Assembly: GCA_963717195.1 (NCBI GenBank) | Contig: CAVQVR010000008.1 | Span: 22,862-86,861, forward strand | DNA: 64,000 bases | Source: JACDAE01 sp963717195 | Lineage (GTDB): Bacteria > Chloroflexota > Ktedonobacteria > Ktedonobacterales > Ktedonobacteraceae | Direction of reading: 5' to 3' | Shown: piece by piece, positions 18,803 through 26,839 of the stretch | Position numbering within the stretch: the first letter of the stretch is position 1 | Layout of the letters: every line of letters starts with the position of its first letter | Notes under the pieces: generated by a model | The model's input: the letters and a program-made list of their open reading frames with translations, nothing else | What the model was told of the DNA's origin: nothing | The model's database searches: none | Made by a program: the position numbers and the translations under genes

Positions 18803-19275
18803 CTTTCGTGATTAAATCGATGATACATGTACTGAATGTACAAACAGGTATAAACGGACGATGTTTAGCCTTACGTATCGGTTTGCACGACATTCCATGT
18901 CTGTGCAAGTAGGTAGGATAACCTTATTCACTGCCGTGAGTGAAAGGCTTCAAGCTAGAACGTTCTGCAACTTATCGCCTTTTGTAGATATGGAGCGAGG
19001 TGTACTCCATCAGGTATTACGATAAGTCGAAGAGTACATGGGTTACGCTGTTGGTGAGCAGCCAGAAAGCTCTTATCCTCCTCCTTGAAGACCTCAACAC
19101 TGAGATAAAGCGCGTTCACATTGTCAGCATACGTTACAGTAAGCCATTTTGTCAAGGCATGCGTGAGGCAGGTCTCCATCCTTGTTGGGAAAATAGATGA
19201 GGGCGTCACCGCGTGCGCCCCACCATTTTCTCAGCGCTTCCCCAACAAGGATGGAGAGCCTGTGAGGTAAGTAAA
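18803..19275. other. Non-coding gap upstream of the acetate transporter
   Basis: No convincing gene. A minus-strand frame of 84 codons (18955-19209) runs into a repeat and has no clear ribosome site. The region contains the inverted repeat at 19174-19256 and presumably the transporter promoter. Confidence 0.5.
19174..19256. repeat. Inverted repeat with GGGCGTCACCGCGTGCGCCC core
   Basis: Perfect 16-bp arms CTCCATCCTTGTTGGG (19174) and CCCAACAAGGATGGAG (19241). The loop contains GGGCGTCACCGCGTGCGCCC (19201-19220), the core also found in the repeats at 29251 and 52414. Probably a terminator-like hairpin after the transpeptidase gene. Confidence 0.75.
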
Positions 19276-20400
19276 TCAATAGATGAGAATATTTGTGTAA
19301 ACTTTTACGAATCCGTATAACCATCCGGCATTATCCGTCGACATATTTACACAACCGTGCGAACCATGGAGAGAATATTGTGAGCCACCTGGATCCAGAT
19401 GGGGAAAATTCGTGCCTGGGCCATACTCAGTGCGCCACCAGCTATCGTGCAGGAAGTATCCATTGCTGTGAAATTGCATCGCGTAAGTGATTGGCGTTGG
19501 TGGATACCAATCAGGTGAAGATTGCGGAACATCCGCTTTAAACACGGTCGGCGCTTTTTTGCCCTCGACCCACCAGGTACCAGGAGGCGTGGGTAGATCT
19601 GGTTGGCCGGTAGTAATCTGGAATGCTTTGACCAGTTTACCGTTCGTATAAGCTCGCAAAACCTGCTCAGCTAGAGAAACGACAACTACATTGGATTTCA
19701 TATAGTTATTTAGTTGTAGAAGTTGTATATCGCTGCGATGAACCTGATTGTAGGGCGTTGCATCGCTAAAGTCTGCAACCATCGCATGAAAGTTGCTCAA
19801 ATCCATGTTTATATCTTCAATGGCTTGCTGATAATCCGCCATTGTTTTCGCCCCTGACAGTTCACCCTGCAACCATAATGAACTGGTTGCTCCATTTGTT
19901 GAACCATATTCGTAGCCACGTGGGTAGGTTTTATTGTCATATGAGTCATAATACGTGTGCTGTTTCCCAAAATTGGTCGCGTCTAGTTGTAGTTCCTGGA
20001 AAAGGGAGGTGCTCTCTGCTTTCATTGCGGGTATCTGTATTGCCGTGACATGTGTGTTCAATGTATTCAGCGCTGTTTTGTAGGCCGTATCGCTGGTAGC
20101 GGCATGAAGTGCCTGCTGGTCGCTGTTGTATTGCTGCTGATAGGAAGTAACATCGCCTTTATAATGCTGCATCAAATTGATCCACTGCTGAAATGCTTGC
20201 AGTTGTGTGTCGCCCGTATTTTGCATTGAGGGATCAATTACTGGCGTCGATATACTATTTTTGAGGGCTGATGTGGTACTCTGGGACGTTGTTGCACCAC
20301 ATGCACTGAGTAAAAAGATACAAAGCAAAAGTCCACTTAACGCTAAAATGCGTAAGCGGTTCCGCAATGATGTATATCTTCGTAAATGCATTACGTTCAT
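19276..20400 (-). CDS. L,D-transpeptidase (YkuD) lipoprotein
   Basis: Cell-surface enzyme predicted to form 3-3 cross-links or attach proteins to peptidoglycan. From the ATG at 20400 it has a type II lipoprotein signal with lipobox LLSAC (Cys34), a Ser/Thr-rich spacer, an all-helical region (about 60-225) and a YkuD domain (about 240-374) that begins NVVVVSLAEQVLRAY and holds the catalytic HGSHGCVNMS (Cys about 350). AAGGA lies 6 bases before the ATG; the earlier GTG at 20415 overlaps that site. A lipobox in a Chloroflexota-type genome means anchoring on the outer face of the single membrane. Confidence 0.92.
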   Translation of the reverse strand: MNVMHLRRYTSLRNRLRILALSGLLLCIFLLSACGATTSQSTTSALKNSISTPVIDPSMQNTGDTQLQAFQQWINLMQHYKGDVTSYQQQYNSDQQALHAATSDTAYKTALNTLNTHVTAIQIPAMKAESTSLFQELQLDATNFGKQHTYYDSYDNKTYPRGYEYGSTNGATSSLWLQGELSGAKTMADYQQAIEDINMDLSNFHAMVADFSDATPYNQVHRSDIQLLQLNNYMKSNVVVVSLAEQVLRAYTNGKLVKAFQITTGQPDLPTPPGTWWVEGKKAPTVFKADVPQSSPDWYPPTPITYAMQFHSNGYFLHDSWWRTEYGPGTNFPHLDPGGSQYSLHGSHGCVNMSTDNAGWLYGFVKVYTNILIY

Positions 20401-20512
20401 AACGCTATCCTTCACTTTACCGATTTACTTTCTTGATCATAGTCTATCTTGTTTTTTTGTTGGCGTCAAACTCATGTGGGGCCAAGTTTTGATCATCATT
20501 TCTGCCTACCCC

Positions 20513-20590
20513 TTGACAGAAATAGCCACCTCCGTGTATTATATCCGTAGCAGATACATCTGCTACGGATATAATACACGGAGGTGGCTA
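20513..20590 (+). promoter_or_regulatory. padR promoter inside a perfect 32-bp inverted repeat
   Basis: TTGACA at 20513 and TATTAT at 20537 (18-bp spacing) form the promoter. Arms 20523-20554 and 20559-20590 are exact reverse complements with only TACA between them, 68 bp in all. The left arm covers the -10 box; the right arm contains the ribosome site GGAGG and ends on the first base of the padR start codon. PadR proteins are dimeric and usually bind palindromes in their own promoters, so this is a likely autorepression operator. The transcript could also fold and hide the ribosome site. Confidence 0.75.
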
Positions 20591-20970
20591 TGAACAAAGC
20601 GAAGCGTGATCCTGAGGCACTTCTTCCGCTTACACCTGCTGTCTTTCACATTTTGCTTGCGCTTGCCGATACTGAGCGGCACGGGTATGGCATTATGCAG
20701 GAGATTACGTTGCGTACAGATGGAAAGGTGCGTATGGGGCCGGGAACGCTCTATGGTTCCATTAAGCGCATGTTGGTGGAGGGATTGATTGAAGAATTGG
20801 GTGAGCGTCCCGATCCAACTCTGGACAATGAGCGACGACGTTACTACCGAATGACTGACTTTGGGTTGCGTGTAGCTCAGGCGGAGGCGCGACGGTTGGT
20901 ACAACTGGTGAGTGTCGCCCAGTTTAAACAACTGCTGGGTGGAACCGGATCATCAGGAGGTGGATTATGA
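20590..20970 (+). CDS. PadR-family transcriptional regulator
   Basis: Winged-helix repressor of 126 residues. The PadR signature is present: LTPAVFHILLALADTERHGYGIMQE, then PGTLYGSIKRMLVEGLIEE and ERRRYYRMTDFG in the wing. The C-terminal helix for dimerisation is short, as in subfamily 2. The ATG at 20590 follows GGAGG by 5 bases. The stop overlaps the next start (ATGA), so it is translationally coupled to the PP2C fusion gene. It strongly resembles the second PadR at 58053. Confidence 0.95.
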   Translation: MNKAKRDPEALLPLTPAVFHILLALADTERHGYGIMQEITLRTDGKVRMGPGTLYGSIKRMLVEGLIEELGERPDPTLDNERRRYYRMTDFGLRVAQAEARRLVQLVSVAQFKQLLGGTGSSGGGL

Positions 20971-22031
20971 CAACAGAACCTTTACGCTCACCTTCATCTT
21001 CCGAGCAACTCTACTGTGCGTTGCTCTGGCTTTACCCTGCGCAGTTTCGACGTACTTATGGACGCGAGATGGCACAGACCTTCCGCGACTGTTACCGTGA
21101 AGAGCAAGGACGTGGCAGTTGCGGGAGTATTGCTAAATTGTGGGGCCTTGTTCTCTCTGATCTTGTAACTTCTGTGTGCGTTGAACATTGGAAAGCGTCA
21201 ATAACCCTCTTCAAATCATTATTAGGTCTAGAAAAGGAGCCTCTCATGACAAATACACTGCTCAACCTTGATGTTGCTCTCCGTACTGATATTGGACGCC
21301 GTCTCAGCAATGAAGACAATATGATTTCGTATGTGCCGGAAGATCCACAGGTAATGGCAAAGAAGGGGGCAATCTTTGTCGTCGCTGATGGTCTGGGTGG
21401 GCATACGCAGGGCGAAGTTGCCAGTGAGCTTGCAGTCAACACTATACGAGACACCTATTATCAGGACACAAACGAGGATATCGTTACATCATTGCGTCTT
21501 GCCGTAGAATATGCCAACTCGATCATCTGGCAGAGAAATGATGAAAAATTTCAGGATGCACCAGAGGATGAGAAAGAAAAAGGAGGAATGGGGACGACAT
21601 GTGTTGCAGCCGTCTTGCAAAGCGACCGGGTGTACATTGCCAATGCAGGAGATAGTCTTGCTTATGTGATGCGTGCCGGGCAGGTAATGCAGATCGCAGA
21701 GAACCATTCCTGGGTTGCAGGACAGGTGCGCGAAGGTTTGTTGACGAAAGCACAGGCGCGTTCGCATGAAAAGCGTAATATGATTACACGTTGCCTTGGA
21801 ACATCACCAGCTGTGGAGGTGTACATTACTTCTGAGACTGTACAGAATGGCGATATACTGGTCCTCTGCACTGATGGTCTCTGGTCGCTTATTGAAGAGG
21901 ATGAGCTGCGCTCTATCGTTGAGCAATATGATCCTCAGGAGAGCACGAAACGCCTTGTCGAGCGTGCCAACGAGAATGGTGGGCCTGATAATATTACAGC
22001 AGTCGTGGTGCGTGTGTCTCTGACGGCCTGA
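20967..22031 (+). CDS. PadR-partner domain fused to PP2C-type Ser/Thr phosphatase
   Basis: The frame encodes 354 residues. Residues 1-80 resemble the N-terminal segment of membrane proteins usually encoded after padR (YCALLWLYPAQFRRTYGREM), but no membrane helix follows. From about 95 to 352 it is a PP2C domain: RLSNEDN, FVVADGLGGH, GMGTTCVAA, NAGDSLAYV, CTDGLW and GGPDNITAVVV supply the metal-binding Asp residues and phosphate contact. GDSLAY replaces the common GDSRAY. An internal ATG at 21246 with AAAAGGAG 7 bases upstream could produce the phosphatase alone. So this is either a true fusion or a remnant partner gene in frame with an intact phosphatase gene. Target kinases are not in the window. 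Confidence 0.88.
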   Translation: MTTEPLRSPSSSEQLYCALLWLYPAQFRRTYGREMAQTFRDCYREEQGRGSCGSIAKLWGLVLSDLVTSVCVEHWKASITLFKSLLGLEKEPLMTNTLLNLDVALRTDIGRRLSNEDNMISYVPEDPQVMAKKGAIFVVADGLGGHTQGEVASELAVNTIRDTYYQDTNEDIVTSLRLAVEYANSIIWQRNDEKFQDAPEDEKEKGGMGTTCVAAVLQSDRVYIANAGDSLAYVMRAGQVMQIAENHSWVAGQVREGLLTKAQARSHEKRNMITRCLGTSPAVEVYITSETVQNGDILVLCTDGLWSLIEEDELRSIVEQYDPQESTKRLVERANENGGPDNITAVVVRVSLTA

Positions 22032-22206
22032 GCTTAGCATTAAGCACTGTTTTTCTTGCAGAGGGCTATACTGCCTGATGGCCTCTCTGGATTTGTGCGT
22101 CATGGCACGGTGCTGAAAGAGACGGTGTAATGCGCTTATTAGGGACAGTGAGCAGCGATTGTTGCTCACTGAATCTTTGGCAATTTCCTTTAGATAGTGG
22201 GAAAAA

Positions 22207-23253
22207 CTATTCCCATACAATCGCGACTTTCCCTGTTCGACCACTATCGAAAAGCTCATATGCTTCTTTTGCCTGGGCCAGTGAAAAGCGATGTGTGACT
22301 ATTACATCGGGATGGAGCTCCCAACTTACAAGATGCTCAACTAACTCCTCCATCTGAGGCAGACTGCACACCCACGCTCCATGTAGGGTCAGTTGCTTAT
22401 GAATGAGCAATGGACTGGGTGCGAACGTGATCGTGCCACCTTCGCCAATAAATACAACACGTCCCCATTCACGTGCTGCTTCCAGGCAAAGATGACGAGC
22501 ATCTGCATTACCTGAACAATCGATGGCAACCTCGAAGCCGCGCCCTTTCACCTTTTCCAATACTTTACCGATAGCATTATTATTGCCGGGCGCTACAATA
22601 TCACTAAAACCAAGCTTATGAGCAAGCTCGTGGCGTTCTGGCAGATACTCAACTCCCACTACCCGCGCTCCCATAGCACGACAGAGAAGGGCCACTCCCA
22701 GTCCCACGGGACCCATTCCGGTGATCAGCACTGTGTCGCGTCCAGATACTCCTGCACGTAAGCATGCGGCATAGGCGGTACCGAAGCCGCACGCAACCAT
22801 TGCTCCATCGAGATAGCTCAATTCATCAGGCAAGACAACAAGCGTATGTTCCTCTGCCAACAAAAATTCCGCGTGACCTCCATTGCGTTGCCAACCGTAG
22901 GCTGCTCGCGTCGGACTTGAGCAACTGATCATCCAGCCCCCACGACAATCATGACATAATCCACAACCTGCTATGTGATAAACGATAACTCTATCACCCT
23001 CTTTAAAGCGCTTCACTCCTGGCCCAACGCGTTCAATGATGCCAGATGGCTCATGGCCCGCAATAACACCCTGATAAGCTTCTGGTCCGGTGCCCTGATC
23101 GATTGGTCTGTAGATTGCACGCAGGTCGCTACCACAGAGTGATGAAGCTTTCATGCGAACCAACACCTGCCCATATTCCAGCTCTGGAATAGTGAATTCA
23201 TGCATTTCGAGGCGGCGATTTCCTGGCAAAACGACGCCAGTCATGGTGGTCAT
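22207..23253 (-). CDS. Zinc-binding alcohol/threonine dehydrogenase-type MDR enzyme
   Basis: Medium-chain dehydrogenase of 348 residues. Catalytic zinc ligands: Cys in SSLCGSDLRA (about 40) and the GHEPSG motif (about 66). The structural zinc lobe CGLCHDCRGGWMISC is complete. The NAD(P) Rossmann motif is GMGPVGLGVALL (about 180). Closest in pattern to threonine/sorbitol or glucose-type dehydrogenases; the substrate is not clear. AAGGGAG lies 8 bases before the ATG. Convergent with the PP2C gene. Confidence 0.92.
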   Translation of the reverse strand: MTTMTGVVLPGNRRLEMHEFTIPELEYGQVLVRMKASSLCGSDLRAIYRPIDQGTGPEAYQGVIAGHEPSGIIERVGPGVKRFKEGDRVIVYHIAGCGLCHDCRGGWMISCSSPTRAAYGWQRNGGHAEFLLAEEHTLVVLPDELSYLDGAMVACGFGTAYAACLRAGVSGRDTVLITGMGPVGLGVALLCRAMGARVVGVEYLPERHELAHKLGFSDIVAPGNNNAIGKVLEKVKGRGFEVAIDCSGNADARHLCLEAAREWGRVVFIGEGGTITFAPSPLLIHKQLTLHGAWVCSLPQMEELVEHLVSWELHPDVIVTHRFSLAQAKEAYELFDSGRTGKVAIVWE

Positions 23254-23463
23254 GGAGAATGGCTCCCTTCCGAACGCCCATTGTATTCAGCGTGTAGTCA
23301 ATGAGGCGATTTACTGTTTATAATACAAGTCTATTTGTCTTCGTATCATACCATGTGGTGGAAAGGTAGGGTTTTCACCAAAAAGGCGTTGTCATCGCCG
23401 ATAACGCGCCATTACAGGTACGCATCTATCTATAAATGTACTCTAGAACAAGGGAGCGCAAAA

Positions 23464-23955
23464 ATGCTTCATCACGTTGGCATAATTTCAGATACTCATG
23501 TCCCGCATTTCAGGCGTTTGCCCGAAGCTGTATGGGTACAGTTTGCGGATGTCGAGCTCATTATTCATGCGGGCGACCTCTCCGTTTTGTCTGTGCTGTC
23601 CGAACTGGCGACTATCGCGCCCGTCGTGGCCGTACAGGGAAACGTTGAGTACGAAGAGGTTGTGCTGAAGCTGCCAATCAAGCGCGAGATTGTCGTTGGC
23701 TCCTGCAAAATCGGTATTGTGCATATTCTGGGAGAACGTGCTCGCTATGCTCATAATGCAAGACGCGAATTCCCTGCTGCTCGTGTGGTCGTGTTTGGGC
23801 ATAGTCACGTTCCCTATAATGAGGAGCATGATGGTCAGTTGCTTTTCAATCCAGGCAGCGCCAATGATCGCCGTCGTCAGCCAACATGTAGCATTGGTGT
23901 GCTCTCTATAGATGACGAGGCGAAAACGGTACAAGGTGAGATTATTCCAATTTAA
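23464..23955 (+). CDS. YfcE/MJ0936-type metallophosphoesterase
   Basis: Single-domain calcineurin-like phosphoesterase of 163 residues. All blocks are present: GIISDTHVPH, IIHAGDLS, AVQGNVEYEE, FGHSHVPYNE and LFNPGSANDRRR. These bind two metal ions and hydrolyse phosphodiesters such as bis-pNPP in tested relatives; the natural substrate is unknown. The frame is open from 23335, but GGGAG precedes the ATG at 23464 and the protein then begins at the first strand. Its stop lies 5 bases from the stop of the convergent oxidase gene. Confidence 0.9.
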   Translation: MLHHVGIISDTHVPHFRRLPEAVWVQFADVELIIHAGDLSVLSVLSELATIAPVVAVQGNVEYEEVVLKLPIKREIVVGSCKIGIVHILGERARYAHNARREFPAARVVVFGHSHVPYNEEHDGQLLFNPGSANDRRRQPTCSIGVLSIDDEAKTVQGEIIPI

Positions 23956-23959
23956 TGCT

Positions 23960-25006
23960 CTATAGAAATTTCACCAGCGAACGATCAATACCAGCCAGCG
24001 TAGGCTGCCCTGCAAGCATCATCGACATCTCCAGTTCCGCTCTTAATAGTTCGAGCACGGAATGGACTCCTTCCTGCCCATTGACGGCCAGTCCCCAGAT
24101 GATGGGACGCCCAACCAGTACAGCTCGTGCTCCCAGGGCCAGCGCTTTCAGCACATCGGTGCCGCGCCGAATGCCACCATCCAGGTAGACCTCGCAGCGT
24201 CCAGCCACCGCCTCAACTACTTCGGGCAATGCCTCGATGCTTTCGATAGCCCCATCGAGTTGTCGTCCGCCGTGATTAGAGACGACGATGCCCTGAATGT
24301 CATGTTTCACTGCCAGCAACGCGTCCTCAGCCGTTAAAATTCCCTTGAGCACAATGGGCAACTTCGTCAGAGAACGTAGCCAATCGAGCGTCTCCCATGT
24401 GCCTGTAATGTGGCGGCTGATCTGTACTGTAACTGGATCAGTGCCAACAGGTTCTACAAAATTAGCGGAACGAGCTGCTTTTGCTATCACAAAATTGTTA
24501 CGCACATCGCGCTCACGACGACTGGTGCGCGGCGTATCTACGGTTAGGACAATGGCACGATAGCCAGCAGCTTCAGCCCGTTGCACCAGGGAGCCAGTTG
24601 CTTCAATTGTACGTGTAAGGTAGAGTTGGAGCCAGAGCGGACCAGTCGCTACGGCGGCAATCTCCTCTATACTGTACGTTGAGAATGTGCTGACAGTCAA
24701 TATCGTTCCAGCCTGGCCGCTTCCTCGTGCCGTTGCCAGTTCGCCTTCGGGATGAATCAGCGTATGAGCCGACATAGGAGCGACCAGGATGGGCATATTC
24801 ACTGATGCACCCAGCAGGCTCGTTTGCATCTGCACGTTGCTTACATCGATTAACATACGTGGACGCAAACGAATACGTTCAAAGGCGCTTCGATTGTTGC
24901 GTAATGTTATCTCGTCATCGCTCCCGCCCTGGAAATAATCCCAGATGACGGGAGTCATGCGCTGCTGAGCGAGTGCTTCATAATCAAAGAGATTGACCAG
25001 TGTCAC
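23960..25006 (-). CDS. FMN-dependent alpha-hydroxy-acid oxidase/dehydrogenase
   Basis: TIM-barrel flavoenzyme of 348 residues that oxidises L-2-hydroxy acids such as lactate or glycolate to the keto acid. Motifs: DYFQGGSDDE near the N-terminus, LVAPMSAHTLIHPEGE, LQLYLTRT, LKGILTAEDA with the active Lys, VSNHGGRQLDG with the catalytic His and Arg, and YLDGGIRRGTDVLKALALGA for the FMN phosphate. Lactate-oxidase-like enzymes and glycolate oxidases share these, so the substrate is uncertain. Starts 12 bases after the serS stop and may be cotranscribed with it. Confidence 0.92.
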   Translation of the reverse strand: MTLVNLFDYEALAQQRMTPVIWDYFQGGSDDEITLRNNRSAFERIRLRPRMLIDVSNVQMQTSLLGASVNMPILVAPMSAHTLIHPEGELATARGSGQAGTILTVSTFSTYSIEEIAAVATGPLWLQLYLTRTIEATGSLVQRAEAAGYRAIVLTVDTPRTSRRERDVRNNFVIAKAARSANFVEPVGTDPVTVQISRHITGTWETLDWLRSLTKLPIVLKGILTAEDALLAVKHDIQGIVVSNHGGRQLDGAIESIEALPEVVEAVAGRCEVYLDGGIRRGTDVLKALALGARAVLVGRPIIWGLAVNGQEGVHSVLELLRAELEMSMMLAGQPTLAGIDRSLVKFL

Positions 25007-25018
25007 ACCGATACTCCT

Positions 25019-26323
25019 TTATTTGATGATTGGCTCACCAGCAGGTGTCCCAATAACCTTCTGTCCACCCATGAAGGGTTGCAATGCTTCCGGAATACGA
25101 ATAGTGCCATCGGCCTGCTGATGCGTCTCGAAAAGCGGAATCAGAATGCGCGGCGAGGCAATGGCTGTGTTATTGAGCGTATGTACAAATTTGACCTTGC
25201 CCTCTTCGTCGCGGTAGCGCATATTGGCGCGTCGTGCCTGCCAGTCGTGGAAGTACGAACACGAATGCGTCTCGCGGTAGCGGCCCTCGCTGGGAACCCA
25301 GCATTCAAGATCGTACATGCCTACCTTCCCATCGCCCATGTCGCCTGTACAGACATCGACGACGCGATAGGGAAGCTCCAGCGCCTGCACCAACTCTTCT
25401 GCGTTCTGCAACAACTGCTCGTGCCAGCGCACCGACTCCTCGTGATCAGCCTTACAGATGATGTACTGTTCCACTTTATTGAACTGGTGAATACGGAATA
25501 CGCCCTTCGTGTCCTTCCCATACGTACCGGCCTCCTGGCGGAAACAGGGGCAATAAGCGACAAATTTCATGGGCAGCTCTTCGGCCTTGAGAATTTCATC
25601 TTTGTACATGCCCGTGATCGAGACCTCCGACGTGCCCACAAGAAAGGTATCTTCACCTTCAATTGCATATACCTGGTCGCGCCCCTTGGGAAACTGTCCG
25701 TTGCCAATGAAGGCGAATTCGCGTGCCATGGCCGGTACAATCAGTGGTGTGAAGCCTTTACGTGCGATGCGATCAAAGGCAAAATTCATTAAGGCAAGTT
25801 CCAGGCGGGCCGCGTCACCCTTCAACGAATAGCTGCGTGCTCCTGCCACCTTGACCGCACGTTCGATATCCACCAGGTTCCAGCGCTGCATCAATTCATA
25901 ATGATCCAATGGCTGAAAATCGAAGGTCGGCTTCTCGCCCCCATAACGAATGGGTACATTGTCGTTCTCATCTTTCCCAATCGGTGTGCTCGGGTCAGGA
26001 ATATTAGGGACCAGCAGGAGCATCTGATAGCGAGCCTCTTGTAGCTCGTTCAGCAGTGGCTCCTTTTCTTTTACCAGGTCCGACAACTGTTTGCCTTCTG
26101 CGATTAAGGCGTTACGCAGCTCTGTATTTTTCTCTTTTGCCGCTTGCTGAATGCGTTTCGAGAGCTGGTTCTGTTTTGCGCGTACTTCTTCCACCTCTTG
26201 CTGTACTGCCAGGACTTTCCGATCCAGTTCCAGCAGGCCATCAATATCTAGCGGGTTGTTTTTAACGCGTGCAGCCTCTTTCACAATCTCTGGATTAGTG
26301 CGAATAAATGCAAGGTCAAGCAT
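25019..26323 (-). CDS. serS: Seryl-tRNA synthetase
   Basis: Charges tRNA-Ser (and tRNA-Sec where present). Class II synthetase of 434 residues: N-terminal tRNA-binding coiled coil (about 30-100, LDRKVLAVQQEVEEVRAKQ), then the catalytic core with motif 2 FRQEAGTYGKDTKGVFRIHQF, the SEVSITG region, and motif 3 close to the C-terminus (NNTAIASPRILIPLFE). The frame is open to 26422, but AGAGGAG precedes the ATG at 26323 and MLDLAFIRTNPE is the standard family start. Expression is controlled by the T-box leader upstream. Confidence 0.97.
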   Translation of the reverse strand: MLDLAFIRTNPEIVKEAARVKNNPLDIDGLLELDRKVLAVQQEVEEVRAKQNQLSKRIQQAAKEKNTELRNALIAEGKQLSDLVKEKEPLLNELQEARYQMLLLVPNIPDPSTPIGKDENDNVPIRYGGEKPTFDFQPLDHYELMQRWNLVDIERAVKVAGARSYSLKGDAARLELALMNFAFDRIARKGFTPLIVPAMAREFAFIGNGQFPKGRDQVYAIEGEDTFLVGTSEVSITGMYKDEILKAEELPMKFVAYCPCFRQEAGTYGKDTKGVFRIHQFNKVEQYIICKADHEESVRWHEQLLQNAEELVQALELPYRVVDVCTGDMGDGKVGMYDLECWVPSEGRYRETHSCSYFHDWQARRANMRYRDEEGKVKFVHTLNNTAIASPRILIPLFETHQQADGTIRIPEALQPFMGGQKVIGTPAGEPIIK

Positions 26324-26423
26324 GTTTTCTGCTCCTCTGAAAACGACCGTTTTCATGTTGGGTGGTGTCGCCCCATACATGACGGCCTCATAATATAGAC
26401 AATTTCTGTGTAAGCGAAACAAT

Positions 26424-26692
26424 AAAAAAAGCGCCGCTGTCCTATGTGAAGGACGACGACGCGGAAAGCGCTCTATCGCGGTACCACCTTGATTTTCTCA
26501 GCAAGTGAGACTCGTTCTTGCCCTCTAACGGAGGCGACCGTTGACGCTTATCGCGCAGGCTCCCAGGTGGATTTCGCTTCTGTCAGTCACTGCGTCGCAC
26601 CATACCGCAGCTCTCTGGAAAACGTCTCAGATGAGATGTTATGTACTGGCAAAAGGTACTTGTCCTGTTCGTTGCCCTGTTATGAAGTATCT
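26424..26692 (-). ncRNA. T-box leader of serS
   Basis: Read on the minus strand, the leader contains the hallmark AAGGTGGTACCGCG (plus positions 26477-26490), which pairs with the NCCA end of uncharged tRNA. It is followed by a terminator hairpin: AGCGC..CCGC..GTCCT pairs with AGGAC..GCGG..GCGCT and ends in seven T residues (26424-26471). The terminator lies about 100 bases before the serS ATG. The upstream part would form Stem I with a serine specifier codon, which I could not place with confidence. Uncharged tRNA-Ser is expected to favour read-through. Confidence 0.93.
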
Positions 26693-26699
26693 TTCCTGC

Positions 26700-26728
26700 A
26701 CTATAGCAGTGAGTATGGGGTTTGTCAA
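26700..26728 (-). promoter_or_regulatory. Sigma-70-type promoter of the serS T-box leader
   Basis: On the minus strand TTGACA (26728-26723), 17-bp spacer, TATAGT (26705-26700). This places the transcript start near 26692, just before the T-box leader. Confidence 0.8.
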
Positions 26729-26839
26729 GATGCTTCATTTGCAAAGCAAGATCAGGATATTCTATACTCATTAAGACACCTGGCACACCAGCAAGCACCC
26801 ATTACCAGGTATTCATTCATATTAATGAGGTAAAACACT

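Noticed and set aside
18955..19209. Possible small minus-strand gene upstream of satP-like gene
   Set aside because: No ribosome site, and its start lies inside an inverted repeat.
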